A stretch of DNA of 64,000 nt from Dulcicalothrix desertica PCC 7102 (GCF_003991905.1 NZ_RSCL01000004.1:273934-337933), one strand, 5' to 3'; positions 54,708 to 63,400 are shown, counted from the stretch's first letter. The notes: a model not told the origin generated them from the sequence alone. Numbers and translations are program-made.

Positions 54708-55244
54708 ATGGTTTCAAACTTATTTAAGTATCTTTTAGGATTTATCCTAGCGATTGCGATTCTTGCAGGCAGTGGAGTAGCTGCCACTTTGTACTTCGTG
54801 AATCAATCTTCAAGGCTTCCTCCTAAACCAATTTATGCCAACGATGAACCTTCGGTGCGTGCAAGTGCAGGTTTTACTAATACCAAAGCGTCATCAAATG
54901 CTGACGTAACTACAAAACCGTCACCTGCGGATAATAACAAAGAAGAAGAACCTATTGCTAAACCAACTCCATCCCCCACCGAAAAACCTGACAGTACAGA
55001 ACTAAAACCTTTACCACCAGGCGCCTACAACGCACGTGTAACATGGTCACAAGGTTTGAGTTTGCGCTCAGAACCAAAAGCAGACTCTGAACGTGTTGGT
55101 GGTGCTGGCTTTAACCAAAAAGTAATAGTTATAGAAGAGAGTGAAGATAAAGTTTGGCAAAAAGTTCGTGTAGAAGGTAGTAACCAAGAGGGTTGGGTAA
55201 AAGCAGGTAATACAAAGAAAGATGAGGGACAGGATGATCAATAA
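54708..55244 (+). CDS. Membrane-anchored SH3-like domain protein
   Basis: 178 residues: an N-terminal TM helix (about 7-30, YLLGFILAIAILAGSGVAATLYFV), a long disordered Pro/Thr/Ser/Lys-rich linker (about 38-105), and a bacterial SH3 domain at the C-terminus (about 108-165) with ARVTWSQGLSLRSEPKADSERVGG and KVRVEGSNQEGWVKAG. The domain faces the periplasm or lumen and may bind peptidoglycan (inference). Downstream of ycf46 on the same strand, 60 bases apart. Confidence 0.85.
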   Translation: MVSNLFKYLLGFILAIAILAGSGVAATLYFVNQSSRLPPKPIYANDEPSVRASAGFTNTKASSNADVTTKPSPADNNKEEEPIAKPTPSPTEKPDSTELKPLPPGAYNARVTWSQGLSLRSEPKADSERVGGAGFNQKVIVIEESEDKVWQKVRVEGSNQEGWVKAGNTKKDEGQDDQ

Positions 55245-55276
55245 GAAACCCGGTTTCTTAGAGAAACCGGGTTTTT
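55244..55276. terminator. Family-A inverted repeat between convergent genes
   Basis: AGAAACCCGGTTTCT, then GAGAAACCGGGTTTTTA, with a T run. It starts at the SH3 gene's last base, so both genes may end here. Confidence 0.65.
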
Positions 55277-55285
55277 AAGAGTAAA

Positions 55286-55795
55286 TCAATTTGGTAATTG
55301 ATTTTTGAGTGCTTCTAAAGAAGCCCAACGTTTATCTATGAGGGGGTTTTGAGTTGTGCTTTTGGGAGTAGCTGAAATTCCAGCACAATCTTCATCACAT
55401 AATTGCCGTGGGGGTATTTCCAAGCACATTTGTTCGTATAGCCATTCGCTTGGATAAAAATGTCCTTGCGGCAACAAGGACTCAACCAAATCTTCGACGG
55501 CAACTTCGCGCTCTAAAGGTAAATCGTCAAATTGATTGGCTGCTTCGTCTAACCAAATTATTTCGGTTGTATCGACTACTAAACGATGGTTATATTGTTT
55601 CAAACAGCGGCAACAAGTACAAGTAATAATTGCCTCAGCTAATGCTGCTACTTCTAAATAATTTCCACAGTGCCGAACGCGAACCATGCCCCGAACGGGT
55701 GTGAGTGTATCTAAACCGGGCAGAAACTCTTGAACTTGAATTTCCTCTGTTCGCTCCGGCGCCTGAATTAGCTGCGGAATAAAAATTGCGTCCAT
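55286..55795 (-). CDS. YceD-family protein (DUF177)
   Basis: 169 residues with the YceD/DUF177 pattern: ITCTCCRCLKQYNHRLVVD with Cys pairs near 62-66, an acidic E-I-I-W-L-D-E stretch, and LPQGHFYPSEWLYEQMCLEIPPRQLCDEDCAG. In other bacteria yceD precedes rpmF and the protein works in 23S rRNA metabolism; here rpmF is not adjacent, but the gene lies downstream of the rpmH-rnpA-yidC-khpB operon on the same strand, 200 bases on and beyond a terminator-like hairpin. Confidence 0.85.
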   Translation of the reverse strand: MDAIFIPQLIQAPERTEEIQVQEFLPGLDTLTPVRGMVRVRHCGNYLEVAALAEAIITCTCCRCLKQYNHRLVVDTTEIIWLDEAANQFDDLPLEREVAVEDLVESLLPQGHFYPSEWLYEQMCLEIPPRQLCDEDCAGISATPKSTTQNPLIDKRWASLEALKNQLPN

Positions 55796-55837
55796 AGGAT
55801 TTGTGAGACATCCTCACTCAAAAAATTAGCAGTATTA

Positions 55838-55904
55838 GAAACCTGGTTTCAAAATAGATAACCTTTCATAAAAATGGAGATTTTGCATAGAAACCAGGTT
55901 TCTC
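55838..55904. repeat. Paired family-A repeat
   Basis: AGAAACCTGGTTTC at 55838 and GAAACCAGGTTTCT ending at 55904, around about 35 bases, upstream of the YceD gene. Confidence 0.8.
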
Positions 55905-55942
55905 GAACGATAATACATTCTTATTTTAACTTGAAACACTCA

Positions 55943-55975
55943 AATTCCCGACTTCCTTTGAAGAAATCGGGAATA
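55943..55975 (-). terminator. Hairpin behind khpB
   Basis: ATTCCCGACTTC, loop, GAAATCGGGAAT, about 20 bases past the khpB stop. The same type of element is at 21071. It is the probable end of the rpmH-to-khpB operon. Confidence 0.65.
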
Positions 55976-55995
55976 ATAAAGGAGCAAAGAAAAAA

Positions 55996-56499
55996 TTATT
56001 CCATTGCTGGACGCACAACAAGGTGACGATGAGGTTCTTTGCCCCGGCTGAATGTTTCCAAGTCGGCATAGTCCTTTAAAAAAGTATGAACTTGACGACG
56101 TTCAGCAGAACTCAAAGACTTAATTTCGATTTCGTTGCCAGAAGCGCGTGCAGCAGCAGCTGCATTTTCTGCTAGCGTTCGTATTTCTGCTTCACGTTTA
56201 ACGCGATAACCATTTAATTCAATGGTATACGAAGCTTGTTCTTCGGGTGGTTGATTAAGATTGAGAATAGAATTTGTCAAATACTGAATAGCATCGAGTA
56301 CCGAACCGTTGCTGCCAATCAACGTGCTGATTTGCTCTGGTGATAAATTCGCCTCATCAATTGTCAACCAGTAGCTTGCACCCTCATCGTTATCGGGGGG
56401 TACATCTTCCTCAGAACCAGTAACTGTTACAGAGAGTCCTGCTTTCTGTAACAGTAAAGTTAACCAATCTTGACCTCTTACGATTGAAGTATCAACCAT
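55996..56499 (-). CDS. khpB: RNA-binding protein KhpB / Jag (KH-R3H)
   Basis: 167 residues: a short N-terminal Jag region, a KH domain with the variant GxxG loop ISTLIGSNGSVLDAIQYL (about 58-75) and an R3H domain at the end (about 128-165, SSAERRQVHTFLKDY, then SRGKEPHRHLVV). KH-R3H proteins bind RNA and are encoded next to yidC in many bacteria. Its start overlaps the yidC stop by one base (TAATG). Shorter than Firmicutes Jag, as usual in cyanobacteria. Confidence 0.92.
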   Translation of the reverse strand: MVDTSIVRGQDWLTLLLQKAGLSVTVTGSEEDVPPDNDEGASYWLTIDEANLSPEQISTLIGSNGSVLDAIQYLTNSILNLNQPPEEQASYTIELNGYRVKREAEIRTLAENAAAAARASGNEIEIKSLSSAERRQVHTFLKDYADLETFSRGKEPHRHLVVRPAME

Positions 56500-57644
56500 T
56501 ATGAATTCGTTGCTTTCTTCTTAGAACTTTTTGGTTCAAACGGTATAGTTTTTGTCTCTGTTTGTTTTTCTTTATCTTGAGATTCTACAATTTTTTGTAG
56601 CTCTTCAGGTAAAGGTTCACGCGAGAGAATATACGTTTGTAAGGTTTGGAAAATGTTACCAATTACCATGTACATCAGTACACCAGCGGGTAACGGGAAG
56701 AACAAAAACATACCCGAAAAAATAACGGGAGTGATTTTATTAACTGTATCTTGCTGGGGGTTAGAGTTCGTCGAGTTTTGACCAGACAGTAATTGGCTAA
56801 CGTATAAGCTAACACCAAAACCTACAATCATTGCGACAATATCCCAGTGGACTGTACCATCTGGGTCAATGGCGCCAACGCGACCTAAAGCATCAATGAA
56901 TAAGAAACCTTTATTAGAAGCCAAGCCAGGAATGCTGGCAGTTATAGTAACATCTCCAGGCTGTAAAGCTTCAATATTTCCCTGCTCATCGATTTTAACT
57001 CGGTCTTCGCCCTTAGTAATTTTCCACTCAGGAACTAAGTTAGTTTCGGGATGAAGAGCTAAGAGTTGTTGGAATGGTTTTCCATCAGGAGTTTGGTACT
57101 CTATCTTAGTTGTTTCCCCTACAGCCATCTTATTTCCACCAGGAAGGATAGCTGTCACCTTAACATGTTCGCCATCGGAAATATAGATATTTTGGGGTGC
57201 AGTAGCAAAAGCCTGTGGTTGAATGCGCTCAATTTGTTCGGCTGGAAACACCTGTAAGTTAACGGTGTAATTAGCAGAAGAAAATGGTGAACCCCGTAAT
57301 GTTGCAAATAATGCAAGCAGTACTGGCATTTGCACCAAAAGAGGTAAACAGCCCGCCAACGGGTTGCCAAACTCTTGCTGCGTCTTCATCATTTCTTCTT
57401 GTTGCTTTTGCGGGTCATCTTTATACCGCTCTTTAACTTCCTGCATCCGCTTTTGCATGAGCGGTTGAACAATTCGCATTCGGCGCATATTGCGAATTGA
57501 GCCGGCACTAAGGGGGTAAAGTGCAAAGCGCACTACCAGCGTTAATGCCACAATTGCCAATCCATAGCTTGGTACAATGCTGTAAAACAAGTCTATGATT
57601 GGCAGCATCACATTGTTCGAGAGGAACCCGATACCAAAATCCAT
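56499..57644 (-). CDS. yidC: Membrane protein insertase YidC/Oxa1/Alb3
   Basis: 381 residues, inserting and assembling membrane proteins, in cyanobacteria including thylakoid complexes. TM segments at about 20-40 ([19 protein letters not shown]), 95-115 ([24 protein letters not shown]), 265-285 and 310-350. The hydrophilic-groove region includes [19 protein letters not shown]. Between TM 2 and 3 lies a periplasmic or lumenal insert of about 130 residues ([17 protein letters not shown] ... ITASIPG), found in cyanobacterial members. The C-terminus is Lys/Glu-rich. The gene is preceded by a 42-bp palindrome. Confidence 0.96.
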   Translation of the reverse strand: MDFGIGFLSNNVMLPIIDLFYSIVPSYGLAIVALTLVVRFALYPLSAGSIRNMRRMRIVQPLMQKRMQEVKERYKDDPQKQQEEMMKTQQEFGNPLAGCLPLLVQMPVLLALFATLRGSPFSSANYTVNLQVFPAEQIERIQPQAFATAPQNIYISDGEHVKVTAILPGGNKMAVGETTKIEYQTPDGKPFQQLLALHPETNLVPEWKITKGEDRVKIDEQGNIEALQPGDVTITASIPGLASNKGFLFIDALGRVGAIDPDGTVHWDIVAMIVGFGVSLYVSQLLSGQNSTNSNPQQDTVNKITPVIFSGMFLFFPLPAGVLMYMVIGNIFQTLQTYILSREPLPEELQKIVESQDKEKQTETKTIPFEPKSSKKKATNS

Positions 57645-57736
57645 TATTCTGAATTCAACTAAACGGTAGTGTTAATTATCTAAACCTAATTTATCGCTCA
57701 ACATCATCCCCTAGGAACTACGGATAGCCGCACAGG

Positions 57737-57778
57737 TTTTACAGTAGAGACGTGATTAATCACGTCTCTACTGTAAAA
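57737..57778. repeat. Perfect 42-bp palindrome (family C) inside the operon
   Basis: TTTTACAGTAGAGACGTGATT and its exact complement with no loop, between the PH gene stop (57781) and yidC. Family-C element as at 26384; as RNA it would fold into a full hairpin with a U run, which could end or process the transcript between the two genes. Confidence 0.85.
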
Positions 57779-57780
57779 TC

Positions 57781-58170
57781 TTACTTTTCTACGCCAACCA
57801 TTCCAGGATTTTTAGCGGCGATGCGTTCGTAGATGTAGTCGTAAACTTCACGAAATCTGGGGATTGCTCGAAGTTCTAAACGAGAACCGTTTCTCATTGT
57901 TACTACCATGTCTCCCCACATACCAATGCCACGGGGAACTTTAACGACTTTGACTATTTCTGAATAGATAATGTCAGTGCGCTCGCGTCCCATCCATCCA
58001 CCTGTTACTGAGATGCGACGGTCGGTAATGCGGAATCGCAGCCACAACGCTCTAACAATTGCTCCAATCGTTAAAGGCAAGCCTACAACGGTGAAACCTA
58101 TCAGTGTGCTTAATATCAAGTCCCCAATGTGAGGACCGCCTTCAAAATATACTTCTTCACGAATGCCCAT
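57781..58170 (-). CDS. PH-domain protein (YdbT/bPH2 type) in the rnpA-yidC operon
   Basis: 129 residues: a hydrophobic segment (about 15-45, LILSTLIGFTVVGLPLTIGAIVRALWL) leading into a compact beta domain: ITDRRISVTGGWMGRERTDIIY, IVKVVKVPRGIGMWGDMVVTM and NGSRLELRAIPRFREVYDYI. The pattern matches bacterial PH (bPH2) domains. It is found between rnpA and yidC in many cyanobacteria, which suggests a link to membrane biogenesis; its role is unknown. It overlaps the rnpA end by 14 bases. Confidence 0.88.
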   Translation of the reverse strand: MGIREEVYFEGGPHIGDLILSTLIGFTVVGLPLTIGAIVRALWLRFRITDRRISVTGGWMGRERTDIIYSEIVKVVKVPRGIGMWGDMVVTMRNGSRLELRAIPRFREVYDYIYERIAAKNPGMVGVEK

Positions 58171-58612
58171 TTAATACCTCGGCTTGTACCAACAACTGCT
58201 CTAATTCTTGCAGAAATTGTTGGGTTACGCACTCTTGTTGTGCCGCAGTTGGTTTGACAACTACTACCAAACGCCATCCTGGTGATATTTTCGGCAATAA
58301 TTGCTGTAAGGCTGCTGCAATTCGACGCTTGATACGATTACGAATTACTGCCCGTTTGCTGACCTTAGTGCTAACTGAGATACCAATTCGCGTTGGTAAA
58401 TACTCGCAATTATTACTTTGATTAACTTGCGACTTGGCAGTATCCATCGAATTTGCCGAACTTGATGCGGAGCTTTCAGTTGGTTCAGTTGTGGAAGGTG
58501 ATGGTCGTAAGGCTCTTAATGTTAAGTAAGAACCATGCCGACGTATTCCTTCCCGAAAGACTGCCTGAAAATCTTGGCGGGATTTAAGACGATGCAATGA
58601 GGGCAAAGCCAC
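58157..58612 (-). CDS. rnpA: Ribonuclease P protein component
   Basis: 151 residues read from GTG at 58612 (protein start MALPSLHRLKSRQDFQAVF). It is the protein subunit that helps RNase P RNA cut the 5' leader of tRNA precursors. The signature RNR motif is in KRAVIRNRIKRRIAAALQQL, and the central strand WRLVVVVKPTAA is present. A Ser-rich insert (about 38-65, PSTTEPTESSASSSANSMD) makes it longer than most. It starts 27 bases after rpmH and overlaps the PH gene, so translation is coupled. Confidence 0.95.
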   Translation of the reverse strand: MALPSLHRLKSRQDFQAVFREGIRRHGSYLTLRALRPSPSTTEPTESSASSSANSMDTAKSQVNQSNNCEYLPTRIGISVSTKVSKRAVIRNRIKRRIAAALQQLLPKISPGWRLVVVVKPTAAQQECVTQQFLQELEQLLVQAEVLNGHS

Positions 58613-58639
58613 AACGTATAACTGCCTACAAGTGCCAAA

Positions 58640-58774
58640 CTATACGCTTAAGCGATGGCGCCCTTTTCTGCGACGTGCTTTAATCACATTTCTACCATCA
58701 GGAGTCCGCATCCGCGCACGAAATCCTGATGTTCTCTTTCTTTTACGGTTAGTTCCTTCTAAGGTTCTCTTCAT
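58640..58774 (-). CDS. rpmH: 50S ribosomal protein L34
   Basis: 44 residues: [44 protein letters not shown]. This is a textbook L34 and too short for many gene finders. GGAG lies seven or so bases before the ATG. It opens the operon rpmH-rnpA-PH-yidC-khpB. No DnaA boxes or dnaA gene were recognised near it, as is usual in cyanobacteria, where this locus is separate from the origin. Confidence 0.97.
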   Translation of the reverse strand: MKRTLEGTNRKRKRTSGFRARMRTPDGRNVIKARRRKGRHRLSV

Positions 58775-58917
58775 CTCTTTCTCCGAGCAAGCTATTTATT
58801 GTTTGAGATTTTATACAAAAAGTCACAATCCGTTATTTTATCACGCATGAGCAAATTCGTAAATTAGGGAAAGAAGAAAAAGCAGGGGTAGCAGATTACC
58901 TCCCTGCGAGCAAAGAC

Positions 58918-59436
58918 TCAGGCGCCGACGCTTATAATCCAAGTACCGATATAAGTAGACAAAGGTATATCACCAGCAGATTGAATCGCTAAGTTGAAAT
59001 AGTACATACCGCCAAAGGGAGGTATCTTAATATTCGAGAGAACAATCTCTACACCAGTACCTGCGGGTATTGGTTCAGCTGGAAAAATTTCGATAACACG
59101 GTTATCTTTATCCCATCTAGCTTCTTGTAAGGGAATACTCTTACCTTTTGCCCGAACTTCGATTTTCTTGGGGTCGAAACTACCTTTGTAGTATTCAGGA
59201 TAAGAAATTACCAATCGTGCCACAGAATTTTTAAATCTTTTGGCATCAGCCCGCAAACGCAGTCTATCCCAGCCATTAGCTTGTCCACCAAAATCGAAAC
59301 GGTGATTAAGCTGATTTTCCCGTCTTACACCACTCCAAAGGTTAATCCCAGACTGCGCCATGCTAACACCCTGAAATCCAGTTAGTAAGCAGCTAGTCAC
59401 GGCAACAGCAGAAAAAATTCCAAGTACACGTCGCAT
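58918..59436 (-). CDS. DUF2808 exported protein
   Basis: 172 residues with an N-terminal signal peptide (about 1-28; MRRVLGIFSAVAVTSCLLTG, cleavage likely after SMA or AQS). The mature part fits DUF2808: RADAKRFKNSVARLVISYPEYY, FDPKKIEVRAKGKSIPLQE, VIEIFPAEPIPAGTGVEIVLSNIKIP and YYFNLAIQSAGDIPLSTYIGTWIISV. It is a periplasmic or envelope beta-rich protein of unknown function, common in cyanobacteria. It is transcribed alone, divergent from the pnt operon. Confidence 0.92.
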   Translation of the reverse strand: MRRVLGIFSAVAVTSCLLTGFQGVSMAQSGINLWSGVRRENQLNHRFDFGGQANGWDRLRLRADAKRFKNSVARLVISYPEYYKGSFDPKKIEVRAKGKSIPLQEARWDKDNRVIEIFPAEPIPAGTGVEIVLSNIKIPPFGGMYYFNLAIQSAGDIPLSTYIGTWIISVGA

Positions 59437-60332
59437 AAATTAAACTCCTATGACATTTATTTGGGAACTTAGGACAAATGCAAACAGATATCGTAACTAA
59501 ACTTTACTACTGACTCGCAGTAATTTCGACGTTATTTCACTGCAAAAGTGCCTAAAAGAGCAGGAGGAAGGGGGAAGGCGTAAAGAGTAAAGGGTGACGC
59601 AAGCCCCTTTAACTTTGGCTAAATATTTCTAAATATTACTAAATGTATCAAAATTTTATTATTTCTTATAAAATTTAAGTTATCAAACGATTTAAATTTC
59701 GTTAAATTAATTAAAAAGGATGTTAATAATTTTTAGTTAGCTGCGAGCGCGTTAATTGTTGTTTGTCCAGCTAGCTATTAATTACTAGCATTTCAGCTTA
59801 TTTTTGGGTCATGAGTTAAGTAAAAATAACTAGTAGGCACCGACAATTAATTTAATATTTATTTAATAAATTGCTCGGTGCCGAAATTTCAGGGAAATAT
59901 TAAGATAAACCACGAGCGAGGAACTTAAGACAAAGTGACAAATGGCCATTAAATAGCTTAAGCGTAGTGTAGTTTAGAGAATTTAAGCAATGTTGCGATA
60001 TATGACAAAATAGTTAATAAATGTGAAAATCCCTAAAAGAAATAAAAGAAAAACGTGTCAAAATTTGGGGATCAGCTTAGGATGTGCAGTAAGGTATTTT
60101 TTGTTAGTTGACGATTGGGATGGTGCAAAGTTCTTTCATAAGAATATTCATGCAACTGAGAACGAGTCAGGTGCAGAATAATCGACCGTTAGAATTAAAT
60201 CAATAAAAATAAGTCAAATAAAGCCTTGCAAAGTTTGATAGCACTGTTGACTAGTGATATAAATCTCAACAGAGCCGTAAAACTTTAAAGCAATTTCAGA
60301 CAAATAAGCAATATTAGCTATTAGGAGATTTC
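59437..60332. other. 0.9-kb gene-free divergent region before the pnt operon
   Basis: No credible gene. It contains AT-rich DNA with ATTTCTAAATATTACTAAAT near 59625 and a long hairpin at 59836-59882 in which GGCACCGA pairs with TCGGTGCC around AT-rich inner arms. A regulatory leader or small RNA is possible. No clear promoter was placed. Confidence 0.5.
59836..59882. other. Hairpin GGCACCGA/TCGGTGCC
   Basis: The outer GC-rich stem is perfect (8 bp) and the inner part CAATTAATTTA / TAATAAATTG pairs imperfectly. There is no T run, so it is not a classical terminator. It could be part of a small RNA or leader. Confidence 0.5.
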
Positions 60333-61493
60333 ATGAAGATTGCAGTCGCTAAAGAAATAGAGGTTTGCGAACGCCGCGTAGCATTAATTCCGGATATAGT
60401 TGCCCGACTGGTAAAACAGGGTTTAGAAGTACTAGTTGAGACAGGTGCGGGAGACAGAGCATTTTTTAGCGATGCAGCATATGAAGCAGCAGGTGCCACA
60501 ATTATTGCTGACACTGCAAGAGTATGGGGAGAAGCAGATGTTGTTCTCAAAGTAAGTCCACCACAAGAACGCTCAGACGGAAGTTCAGAAGTTGAACTAT
60601 TACGTGAAGGTTCTGTACTTATAAGTTTCCTTAACCCATTAGGCAACCCAGCAGTAGCGCAAAAATTAGCAGAACGTAAAGTTAGCGCACTATCAATGGA
60701 AATGATACCGCGTAGTACTCGTGCCCAAAGTATGGACGCGCTATCGTCGCAAGCTTCAATTTCTGGTTACAAAGCTGTACTTATAGGTGCTGCCGCGTTA
60801 CCTAAATACTTTCCAATGTTAACAACAGCCGCAGGTACAATTGCACCAGCGAAAGTATTTGTGATGGGCGCCGGAGTAGCTGGGTTACAAGCCATAGCAA
60901 CAGCACGACGCTTAGGCGCTATAGTTGAAGCATTCGATATTCGTCCTGCCGTAAAAGAAGAAGTTCTTTCGTTGGGTGCCAAATTTGTCGAAGTCAAACT
61001 CGACGAAGAAACAGCAACCGCAGGAGGATACGCACGCGAAATATCTGAAGACAGCAGAAGACGCACCCAAGAACTAGTAGCTGCCCATATCAAAACAGCC
61101 GATGTAGTAATAACTACTGCTCAGGTACCAGGTAAAAAGGCGCCATTACTCGTCACAGAAGAAATGGTAATGGGAATGAAAACAGGTTCAGTAATAGTAG
61201 ACATAGCAGCCGAACAAGGTGGAAACTGTGCTTGTACAGAACCAGGTAAAGACATCATCAAACACGGTGTCACCATCATCGGACCCATCAACTTACCATC
61301 ATCAGTACCAGTACACGCCAGCCAACTATATTCCAAAAACCTGACATCCTTACTACAACTAATCATCAAAAATAACGCCATACAAATAGATTTTGGCGAC
61401 GACATTATCAACGACGCCTGTATAACCCACGCAGGAGAAATTCGCAATTCACGAGTAAAAGAAGCATTGCAAACCGTCGTAGGGGCGGGTTAA
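60333..61493 (+). CDS. pntAA: NAD(P) transhydrogenase, alpha subunit part 1 (NAD-binding domain I)
   Basis: 386 residues, the soluble dI subunit. The NAD fold is clear: VFVMGAGVAGLQAIATARRLGAIVEAFD (Rossmann GxGxxG) after IGAAALPKYFPMLTTAAGTIAPAK; family motifs MKIAVAKEIEVCERRVALIP and GKDIIKHGVTIIGPINLPSS. Together with the two following genes it makes the proton-pumping enzyme that reduces NADP+ with NADH. AGGAG stands eight bases before the ATG. The stop lies in a GGGGCGGGTT element. Confidence 0.97.
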   Translation: MKIAVAKEIEVCERRVALIPDIVARLVKQGLEVLVETGAGDRAFFSDAAYEAAGATIIADTARVWGEADVVLKVSPPQERSDGSSEVELLREGSVLISFLNPLGNPAVAQKLAERKVSALSMEMIPRSTRAQSMDALSSQASISGYKAVLIGAAALPKYFPMLTTAAGTIAPAKVFVMGAGVAGLQAIATARRLGAIVEAFDIRPAVKEEVLSLGAKFVEVKLDEETATAGGYAREISEDSRRRTQELVAAHIKTADVVITTAQVPGKKAPLLVTEEMVMGMKTGSVIVDIAAEQGGNCACTEPGKDIIKHGVTIIGPINLPSSVPVHASQLYSKNLTSLLQLIIKNNAIQIDFGDDIINDACITHAGEIRNSRVKEALQTVVGAG

Positions 61494-61556
61494 CCGACAT
61501 CCTCCGCTCCAACATAACAACATATCTAAACCCGCCCCGAAACCCGCCCCGAAACC
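61489..61556. repeat. Family-F-like GC-rich repeats
   Basis: GGGGCGGGTT overlapping the pntAA stop, and downstream AAACCCGCCCCGAAACCCG, giving a potential hairpin inside the pnt operon. Confidence 0.65.
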
Positions 61557-61581
61557 CCACCCCCACCAAAAACGTAAAATA

Positions 61582-61869
61582 ATGAACGAAGCATTAATAG
61601 CCGCATTGTTTGTATTCGTCCTAGCATCATTCATAGGGTTTGAAGTCATCAACAAAATACCACCAACACTTCACACCCCTTTAATGTCAGGTTCCAACGC
61701 AATTTCTGGAATCGCGGTACTTGGCGCCATCGTAGCTTCAGGCGCCAGAGAAACAAACCTATCAGTCATCCTAGGTTTAATTGCCGTAATTTTAGCAATG
61801 GTCAACGTAGTAGGTGGTTTTCTTGTAACAGATAGAATGCTGCAAATGTTCAAGAAAAAAGCCTCCTAA
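61582..61869 (+). CDS. pntAB: NAD(P) transhydrogenase, alpha subunit part 2 (membrane)
   Basis: 95 residues, all membrane-domain: TM helices at about 5-22 (ALIAALFVFVLASFIGFEVI), 38-55 (MSGSNAISGIAVLGAIVASG) and 60-85 (LSVILGLIAVILAMVNVVGGFLV), and a Lys-rich end. IPPTLHTPLMSGSNAISGI is the family signature. The split of the alpha subunit into two genes is typical for cyanobacteria. It lies 88 bases after pntAA. Confidence 0.95.
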   Translation: MNEALIAALFVFVLASFIGFEVINKIPPTLHTPLMSGSNAISGIAVLGAIVASGARETNLSVILGLIAVILAMVNVVGGFLVTDRMLQMFKKKAS

Positions 61870-61935
61870 CTCTTGTACGGGCGGGTTCACCTATATCTTG
61901 GTAAATAACGATAAATGTAACTAAACCCGCCCCTT
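61869..61935. repeat. Family-F repeat (inverse of the copy at 48449)
   Basis: GTACGGGCGGGTTCACC, ATATCTTGGTAAATAACG and AAACCCGCCCC. It fills most of the pntAB-pntB gap, and shares long stretches with the 48.4-kb copy. Confidence 0.85.
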
Positions 61936-61961
61936 CTAACTCCTAACTCATAACTAAAAAC

Positions 61962-63368
61962 ATGACAGATTTTTTGCCAACAGGAATCCAACTTACATAT
62001 CTCATTGCCGCATCATTATTTATTCTGGGTTTAAAAAAACTAGGCTCACCCGCAACCGCGCGGCAAGGTAACTTTGTCGCAGCAGTCGGTATGCTATTAG
62101 CTATCGTAGCTACCATGCTCGATAGCCATGTGCTGAACTACGAAATGATTTTAATTGGTTTAGCTATTGGCTCAGTAATTGGGGTAATAGGCGCCTACAA
62201 AGTGCAAATGACCGAAATGCCTCAAATGGTCGGTTTGCTCAACGGTTTAGGTGGTGCAGCATCTGGTCTAGTTGCCATTGCTGAATTTTGGCGTTTGAGA
62301 CAATACAACGAACTTGTGTCTGTTGACGCGAATATCTCAATGCTGCTTGATGTATTAATTGGTGGCGTTACCTTTACAGGCAGTACGCTGGCTTTTGCCA
62401 AACTTCAAGGTTTAGTAACTGGCAAGCCAATAAAATTTCCGTTCCAAAAAGCATTTAACGCTTTGTTGCTGGTGACATTTATTGCAGGTGGCGCCTATCT
62501 CCTCATTGCGCCTCATAACCTCCCAGTATTTGCAGCAGTCACAATTGTTTCTTTAATACTCGGTGTCATGTTCGTTATCCCCATTGGTGGTGGTGACATG
62601 CCCGTAGTAATTTCACTATTAAACTCATTTTCAGGTTTAGCTGCTGCCGCTGCTGGTTTCGTGGTGATGAACAATATGCTGATTATTGCAGGCGCCTTAG
62701 TAGGAGCATCAGGTATTATCCTTACCGAAATAATGTGTAAAGCAATGAACCGTTCGCTCATCAGCGTTCTGTTTGATGCTTTTGGTTCCGAAGCAGGCGC
62801 CGTTGCAAGTGCGGGTAGTGGAGATACAGGCGACAAATCAGTTCGCAGCATCGACCCCGAAGAAGGTGCGATGATGTTAGGATACGCGCGCTCAGTAGTA
62901 ATTGTCCCAGGTTACGGGATGGCAGTAGCACAAGCACAACACGGTGTTCGTGAACTCGCTGACCAACTCGAACGTATGGGAGTAGATGTTAAATATGCCA
63001 TTCACCCAGTAGCAGGTAGAATGCCAGGACACATGAACGTGTTACTAGCTGAAGCAAACGTACCATACGAACAGCTACACGACATGGAAGATATTAACCC
63101 ACAGTTTGACCAAACTGATGTAGCACTGATTATTGGCGCCAATGATGTAGTAAACCCAGCCGCACGTACCGATGAGTCAAGCCCTATTTACGGAATGCCC
63201 ATCTTAGAAGTAGATAGAGCCAAGCATACCATCGTAATTAAACGTGGTATGAGCGCAGGTTTTGCAGGCGTAGAAAACGAATTATTCTACAAAGATAAAA
63301 CCACAATGCTCTTTGGTAGCGCCAAAGACATGGTAGGCAAGTTAGTTTCTGAAGTCAAACAACTCTAA
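61962..63368 (+). CDS. pntB: NAD(P) transhydrogenase, beta subunit
   Basis: 468 residues: about nine TM helices in the first 265 residues (LTYLIAASLFILGLKKLG, VGLLNGLGGAASGLVAIAEF, IPIGGGDMPVVISLLNSFSG), then the NADP-binding dIII domain (about 290-468) with IVPGYGMAVAQAQHGVRELAD, HPVAGRMPGHMNVLLAEANVPY and the GANDVVNPAARTDESSPIYG nucleotide motif. It completes the transhydrogenase together with pntAA and pntAB in the cytoplasmic or thylakoid membrane. Followed by a terminator. Confidence 0.97.
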   Translation: MTDFLPTGIQLTYLIAASLFILGLKKLGSPATARQGNFVAAVGMLLAIVATMLDSHVLNYEMILIGLAIGSVIGVIGAYKVQMTEMPQMVGLLNGLGGAASGLVAIAEFWRLRQYNELVSVDANISMLLDVLIGGVTFTGSTLAFAKLQGLVTGKPIKFPFQKAFNALLLVTFIAGGAYLLIAPHNLPVFAAVTIVSLILGVMFVIPIGGGDMPVVISLLNSFSGLAAAAAGFVVMNNMLIIAGALVGASGIILTEIMCKAMNRSLISVLFDAFGSEAGAVASAGSGDTGDKSVRSIDPEEGAMMLGYARSVVIVPGYGMAVAQAQHGVRELADQLERMGVDVKYAIHPVAGRMPGHMNVLLAEANVPYEQLHDMEDINPQFDQTDVALIIGANDVVNPAARTDESSPIYGMPILEVDRAKHTIVIKRGMSAGFAGVENELFYKDKTTMLFGSAKDMVGKLVSEVKQL

Positions 63369-63400
63369 CTTACACATCCAAAAATCATACAACTCTCGTG

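Noticed and set aside
58640-58774. rpmH as a marker of the replication origin
   Set aside because: No dnaA, dnaN or DnaA-box cluster was recognised, and in cyanobacteria this operon is usually not at the origin.
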